From Ktedonobacteria bacterium brp13 (lineage in GTDB: Bacteria; Chloroflexota; Ktedonobacteria; Ktedonobacterales; Ktedonobacteraceae), in contig AP024096.1 of NCBI GenBank assembly GCA_015099395.1, positions 4,588,001 to 4,652,000 of the forward strand: a DNA stretch of 64,000 nucleotides, given 5' to 3'. The position numbers and the translations under genes were made by a program. Shown here in pieces: positions 59,939-64,000 of the stretch; position 1 is the first letter of the stretch; the number at the start of each line of letters is the position of its first letter. The notes below the pieces were generated by a model. It was not told the origin of the DNA. It worked only from the letters and a program-made list of their open reading frames with translations, and searched no databases.

Positions 59939-62115
59939 GTGCGACCCGTTCACGCGAGACCGTGGCAACACGGGGGATGCGTGGCAAAGAAATTTGACAA
60001 CTGATGATCTGATGGTGGGCGAAATTCCCACCCTGCGAGATGGAAGCAGACAGCACTCTCCCCACGGTAGAGATTGGTCGTCAATCCGTGAAGCGGGAGA
60101 GAATGCGGCCTCACCATAATCCTGATATGAGAACGCTGCTAGCTAGCTACTATGATGAGTTACTAACCTACCAAGGTTAGCGGTCGAAGGTGCGATGGAC
60201 CCATCGTCATGCACACCAAGCCGACGCAGGATAAAAGGCTTGACCAAAACGGTAATGAGACCGCAGTGCTGAGGCGTATCGCTGAAGCACGACTGTGAAC
60301 AGATTTGTTCCTTCTGCTCAACCCATTCAGGAAGGTCTCCGGCGGACAGCACCCAATCTAAGGTAGCGCAAAACAGACATTGGAACGGGATAACTACAGA
60401 ACTGCTCTCATTGATGGTCGATACAATGAGCAGGCGACCAGGCCGCATGCACTCTGTGGAACGATTGCCTCAGAAGCGCAAGCAGACGGAGGCACTGCTG
60501 TATGGAAGGTAGTGAACAAGTCAGATGAAAGAAAGAAAAGCACCCAAGGTCAAGTTACCACTTGATCCTGAGAGTGAGGCTTGGAACAAACTTCCCTGGC
60601 GCAAGCTAGAGAAACACTGTTTCCGCATCCAAAAGCGAATCTATCAAGCCAGTCAGCGTGGCAACACACGAGCAGTTCAAAAGCTTCAAAAGTTACTGAT
60701 GAAATCAGAAGCAGCACGATTGCTGGCAGTCCGTCGGGTAACGCAAGAGAATCAGGGCAAGAAAACCGCAGGAATAGATGGGGTGAAAGCTGTCAAACCC
60801 CAAGAGCGGCTTGTCATGGCAAGCCAGATACATCCAAAGCACTGGAAACAGCAGACTCCTCAGCCCGTACGACGTGTCTGGATACCGAAGCCAGGAAAAA
60901 CCGAGCAACGTCCTTTAGGGATTCCACCGATGGTCGAGCGGTGCAAGCAAGCTCTGGCAAAAATGGCGCTAGAGCCAGAATGGGAAGCACGGTTTGAGGC
61001 AAATAGTTATGGTTTTCGTCCTGCCCGCTCCTGCCATGATGCAAGAGAAGCGATCTTCAATGCCATCAGAAGCAAGCCAAAATATGTGTATGATGCCGAC
61101 GTAAAAGGAGCCTTCGACAACATTAACCAGGAAGTGTTACTTAACAAGCTACAAACGTATCCTCTCCTCAGACAAGCCATCAAAGCTTGGCTAAAAGCAG
61201 GGGTCATGGATGATGGTATTTTTTCCCCAACAAAGGTGGGAACACCGCAAGGAGGGGTGATTTCACCATTACTCATGAATGTAGCTCTTCACGGAATGGA
61301 GTATCTCATCGTCGAAGGGTACTCGAAGAGTCATTCGGTAGAAAAAACGCTGCTCATTCGGTATGCTGATGACTTCGTGATTTTCCACTCCAATAGAGAA
61401 GAGCTACAGAAAACAGCGGACAGAGTCACACAATGGTTACAGGACGTGGGGCTCTCTCTCAATGCTAAGAAAACGCGGATAACGCATACCCTCACCCCCT
61501 ATCAAGGACAGGTCGGGTTTGATTTCTTAGGATTCACCATTCGTCAGTTTCCTGTAGGGAAAACACATACAGGAAGAAAGGTGAATAGAGATGCCTTAGG
61601 CTTCAAAACCATCATCAGACCTAGCCAAGAAGCGATAAAGCGACATACCCTTGTCATCAAAGAACACCTACGCACACTTCGGTCAGCTTCGCAAGAACAA
61701 CTGATCAAAGAATTGAACCCTGTCATCTGGGGATGGGCAGCCTACTACAAGACATCGATTGCATCAGCGGTCTTCAAACGATGTGACACGATCCTGTGGG
61801 AACAACTCATGAGTTGGGCAAAGGCCAGACACCCCAACAAAGGAAGCCAATGGGTGGTGAAGAAATACTGGCATCAAGTGGAAAAACGCAAGTGGGTGTT
61901 TGTGACACCTAAAGGTGTAGAAATGAGAATGCACAGTAAAGCATCTATTCAGAGGTATAGCAAGGTAAAGGGACCGGCGAGTCCATACGATGGTAAGCTG
62001 CTGTACTGGAGTCAACGTCTGAAGAAACATCCAATGATGCATGAGACAAAGGCACAACTTCTACAAAAGCAACAGGGAAAATGTCGCTGGTGTGAACTGC
62101 ACTTCAAAGATGAGG
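59939..62115 (+). mobile_element. Group II intron, 5' complete and 3' truncated
   Basis: The 5' splice site GTGCGACCC (59939) begins a ~585-base structured RNA leader (domains I-III, rich in paired GC segments) before the intron protein. The intron is cut at about 62112-62118 inside its HNH domain, so domains V and VI are absent and self-splicing is impossible. Its upstream exon is the 188-bp MITE and flanking DNA. Confidence 0.78.
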
Positions 62116-62303
62116 ATATCTGGACGTGCCTCTTTGTAGCGTTTGATTATAACTGTCGCTCTTTCTTCTGCTTCTGCTCGTGTTCGTTCTCGTTGTTGTC
62201 GCAATTTGTCTACGTCATTCTTATGCTGCGCCTCCAGATCTTCCAGTTTTTTTACATACTTAGAAGTATATTGGTCTATCTCCTTCTTTTTTTGTGTTTC
62301 TAG
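60525..62303 (+). pseudogene. Group II intron reverse transcriptase/maturase, 3' end lost
   Basis: LtrA-type intron protein. The N-terminal RT0/RT1 part has 'AVRRVTQENQGKKTAGIDGV', palm motifs 'YVYDADVKGAFDNINQEVLL' and 'GTPQGGVISPLLMNVALHGM', and the catalytic 'LLIRYADDFVIFHSN'. The X/maturase part has 'VIWGWAAYYKTSIASAVFKR'. The HNH domain starts 'KCRWCELHFKDED' and is then replaced by a Phe/Leu/Cys-rich tail that is the antisense of the neighbouring coiled-coil gene. True homology ends near 62115; the frame runs on by chance to TAG 62303. The RT centre is intact, so the enzyme might act in trans on another intron, but the endonuclease is dead. ATG 60525 or nearby. Confidence 0.85.
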
Positions 62304-63851
62304 ATTATCGATTTTTCCCTCTACTTCAGAGGTGTTTTTGTAGAGGCCCTTCATCAGTTTGATATGGTTGTCATAGTTTGACCGTATTTGTTTTGTGTCT
62401 TGGTCATATCGCTTTGAGAGCTCACTCAACTTACCTTTGTACTGCTTATCTAGTTTTGCTCCCCGATACGAAGCTATATCTCTCAAAGACCCCCCATCCA
62501 GTCTTGTCTCAAAATCATTTATCGCTTGCTTTATTTTTTTGGGATGGTTCAATTCCAGAACATGCTGATCACTGTTAGATTGCTCCTGGCTGTGTTCAAC
62601 ACCTTTCCCTTTCTCTCGTGGATGTTGCTCTTGATTTGACTCGTGTCGTACGACATTGAAATGTTTACTCTGATCGAGAGCTTGACGGAAGAGCAGGTCA
62701 AGAGCCTGAGCAGGATCATGGGAAAGGGCTCGGCGTGTGGCGGCAATCTGCGAGGTTCCTGTCCGATGGATCAAAGTGAGAGCCACATTCCGCAAGGTTG
62801 CGAGAATCTGAGGGGCGTCGCCCGTGAGCAGACGAGAGCGGTCTTCGCCAAACGTCACATCGCGAACGTAATGAGAGCCGTTTTCAATTGACCAGTGGCC
62901 TCGGATCACGGCCAGGAGACGTTCAGGAGAAGCTTGAAGAGCCGAGAGATTGGTAATGAGATACACGATTTCTGTTGTCGTGCCTTTTTTCGTGGTCACG
63001 ACACGCGTCAACTGGGCCACCTGATGAATGTGGGGCCAGGTTGCATGCAAGTAGGTATTCATCTCAGAGGTCACGCGGATCGAGCGATGTTCCACACGTC
63101 CCCGCTGACGATCCCAGGTTTCGCCCTCAACGAAACGGGCATGGGGATCAGCAAAGGAGGTTTGTAAATCTTGTAAGAGCGTCGGTTGGTTGTCCTTGAC
63201 GGTCAACACGGTGAATGCTTGGCAGTCATGAACGACCTGCATCCACTTCACCTGAGTATGCAGGGCATCTGCGATGTAGATGCGTCCCGGTTGGGCAATG
63301 AGGGGGAGCATGGCTTGAGCCACGGGGATCTCATTGGTTTTGTCCTCGACGCGCACCTGGAGCAGTGTCTCTTGCTCGTCATGCGTGCGAAATGAGAGCA
63401 GGTTGGGGGCAGCTTGGTCAAACAGTTTGGCACCCCGAACCACCTTGCCATCCAGCGCAATGGGCGAAGCGGAGTCAGGATGCAGCGTAGCGCGAACCCA
63501 GCACGAGAGAAGCGTTTCCAACGCACTGATCGAGAGTCGAGGCAGCAGCCAGCGATAAAGGGCTCCCGTCGGGCTGAGATACCGTCTTTTGCCAAATACT
63601 TGCTCTAAAAGTGGGCGCTGGCCTCGGCACCATTGCGCAATGGCTTCACTGTGATTACAGTTGCAGAGCAGTGCCGCAACCAGACACGTCAGCAAAAATG
63701 GCAAGTCGTAACGCAATCCATGACGGGACCGAGGATCAGGAAGAGAGGCAAACGCTTGTGATAGGCTCAAAAGTGCGTATTTGGTGCGCATCTGCTCGCG
63801 TTGCTCAGCGCTCAAAGCAGAAAGGGGCTGGGAAAATGCGGTACAATCCAT
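62061..63851 (-). CDS. ISAs1-family transposase fused to a coiled-coil tail
   Basis: DDE transposase of the ISAs1 family for ~390 residues: 'FASLPDPRSRHGLRYDLPFL' N-terminal region, first Asp in 'ASPIALDGKVVRGAK', second Asp in 'GRIYIADALHTQVKWMQ', and Glu in 'IRGHWSIENGSHYVRDVTFG'. After 'ALDLLFRQALDQSKHFNVV' the frame continues into ~200 residues of highly charged coiled coil ('LSELSKRYDQDTKQIRSNYD', 'LETQKKKEIDQYTSKYVKKL' and more) that do not belong to ISAs1. The last ~18 residues are antisense of the intron gene and not native. The inner IS end is missing, so a deletion joined the transposase in frame to a foreign gene. The ATG 63851 has AGGAG upstream; a start at 63926 would run through the terminal repeat. 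Confidence 0.82.
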   Translation of the reverse strand: MDCTAFSQPLSALSAEQREQMRTKYALLSLSQAFASLPDPRSRHGLRYDLPFLLTCLVAALLCNCNHSEAIAQWCRGQRPLLEQVFGKRRYLSPTGALYRWLLPRLSISALETLLSCWVRATLHPDSASPIALDGKVVRGAKLFDQAAPNLLSFRTHDEQETLLQVRVEDKTNEIPVAQAMLPLIAQPGRIYIADALHTQVKWMQVVHDCQAFTVLTVKDNQPTLLQDLQTSFADPHARFVEGETWDRQRGRVEHRSIRVTSEMNTYLHATWPHIHQVAQLTRVVTTKKGTTTEIVYLITNLSALQASPERLLAVIRGHWSIENGSHYVRDVTFGEDRSRLLTGDAPQILATLRNVALTLIHRTGTSQIAATRRALSHDPAQALDLLFRQALDQSKHFNVVRHESNQEQHPREKGKGVEHSQEQSNSDQHVLELNHPKKIKQAINDFETRLDGGSLRDIASYRGAKLDKQYKGKLSELSKRYDQDTKQIRSNYDNHIKLMKGLYKNTSEVEGKIDNLETQKKKEIDQYTSKYVKKLEDLEAQHKNDVDKLRQQRERTRAEAEERATVIIKRYKEARPDILIFEVQFTPATFSLLLL

Positions 63852-63916
63852 AACGGAGACTCCTGTTGATTCAGATGAATTTTTGCATTTCCATCTTATC
63901 AGCTTTGGAGTCTTCC

Positions 63917-63942
63917 GTCTCAGCAATAATTTTCAGACCCTG
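63917..63942 (-). repeat. ISAs1 terminal inverted repeat, right end of mobile segment
   Basis: On the minus strand this reads CAGGGTCTGAAAATTATTGC then TGAGAC, the transposase-proximal end, 66 bases upstream of the transposase start. It pairs in type with the MITE ends at 57574 and 57715. Confidence 0.85.
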
Positions 63943-63952
63943 GGATCAAGGG
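63943..63952 (+). repeat. 10-bp direct repeat flanking mobile segment, right copy
   Basis: GGATCAAGGG, identical to 57564-57573 and directly adjacent to the terminal repeat. The remaining 48 bases to the window end hold no gene and are probably the original 3' flank of the membrane protein gene ending at 57560. Confidence 0.85.
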
Positions 63953-64000
63953 TTCGCTTCAGGCTATCGGCCTGGCGACATCTGGAAGTTTAAGCGACCC

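Larger units (their letters stand above)
57574..63942. mobile_element. Composite mobile segment bounded by ISAs1-type ends and a target duplication
   Basis: The left boundary CAGGGCTTGTGAATTATTG (57574) and the complement of the right boundary CAGGGTCTGAAAATTATTG (ending 63942) are variants of the same ISAs1-type terminal repeat, both continuing GCTGAGA. Exactly outside both ends is GGATCAAGGG. Contents in order: a 142-bp MITE, a frameshifted secreted-protein gene, the 3' part of one group II intron, a second MITE, a 3'-truncated second group II intron, a coiled-coil gene piece, and an ISAs1 transposase fused to it. The simplest reading is that the whole 6.4 kb moved once as a unit using its outermost ends. 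Confidence 0.72.

Noticed and set aside
59138..60524. Possibility that the two intron pieces are one intron with an internal rearrangement
   Set aside because: The shared maturase region differs at about half of the residues, so they derive from different introns.
62118..62303. Hydrophobic C-terminal tail of the intron reverse transcriptase as a real membrane domain
   Set aside because: It is the antisense of the coiled-coil reading frame and appears only because the gene was truncated.

Overview
The window looks like a chromosomal stretch of a filamentous Chloroflexota bacterium of the Ktedonobacteria type. I infer this from several traits: tandem DUF4012 membrane proteins, FtsX/LolD-type export operons with a NarL-type two-component pair, group II introns, an ISAs1-type transposase, and many low-complexity Thr/Pro/Glu tracts next to otherwise ordinary genes. 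Base composition is intermediate. No rRNA, tRNA or CRISPR array was seen. The genus is inference; no ribosomal marker is present.

Layout. (1) 1-7.3 kb: a truncated SnoaL/NTF2-like gene, a palindromic noncoding repeat, one small unknown gene, and two tandemly duplicated DUF4012 genes, each closed by a strong hairpin. (2) 7.6-14.2 kb: a YjhG/YagF-type sugar-acid dehydratase, then a MarR regulator with a clear promoter and a perfect 15-bp inverted-repeat operator. The regulator is translationally coupled (ATGA overlaps) to both halves of an asymmetric heterodimeric ABC exporter. (3) 14.2-23.7 kb: more repeat copies, an oligopeptide-type ABC importer (binding protein and two permeases, no ATPase), a secreted GH92 mannosidase, and a YrdB-like membrane protein behind a palindromic operator. 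(4) 24.2-30.5 kb: a cell-wall group containing an S53 peptidase lipoprotein, a class A penicillin-binding protein whose transpeptidase motifs are degenerate, a D,D-carboxypeptidase and an L,D-transpeptidase lipoprotein. (5) 30.6-39.4 kb: a minus-strand cluster of histidine kinase, response regulator, YCF48-like repeat protein, FtsX permease and two LolD-type ATPases, one carrying a duplicated C-terminal domain and a (TD)10 tail. (6) 39.4-48.6 kb: a dinD remnant, a secreted propeller-like protein, a MazG-like pyrophosphohydrolase, and a signalling group (DUF4388/PATAN, methyl-accepting protein, two orphan binding proteins). (7) 49-57.5 kb: MurJ with a Thr/Glu repeat head, a CapA-like phosphatase, an enolase-superfamily dipeptide epimerase, a pentapeptide-repeat protein, an HD-domain protein, a two-gene membrane-anchored Cas4-like pair, and a PH-like membrane protein. 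(8) 57.57-63.94 kb: a mosaic mobile segment bounded by ISAs1-type inverted repeats and a perfect 10-bp direct repeat. It holds two MITEs, a frameshifted secreted-protein gene, pieces of two different group II introns, and a transposase fused to a coiled coil.

Points most worth attention are the split Cas4-like membrane pair (55414-56486), the composite mobile segment with intact target duplication (57564-63952), and the possible 3-3 cross-linking wall module (25632-30461). Several promoters carry well-formed palindromic operators (9747-9789, 14909-14928, 23188-23206) whose regulators can only partly be assigned.
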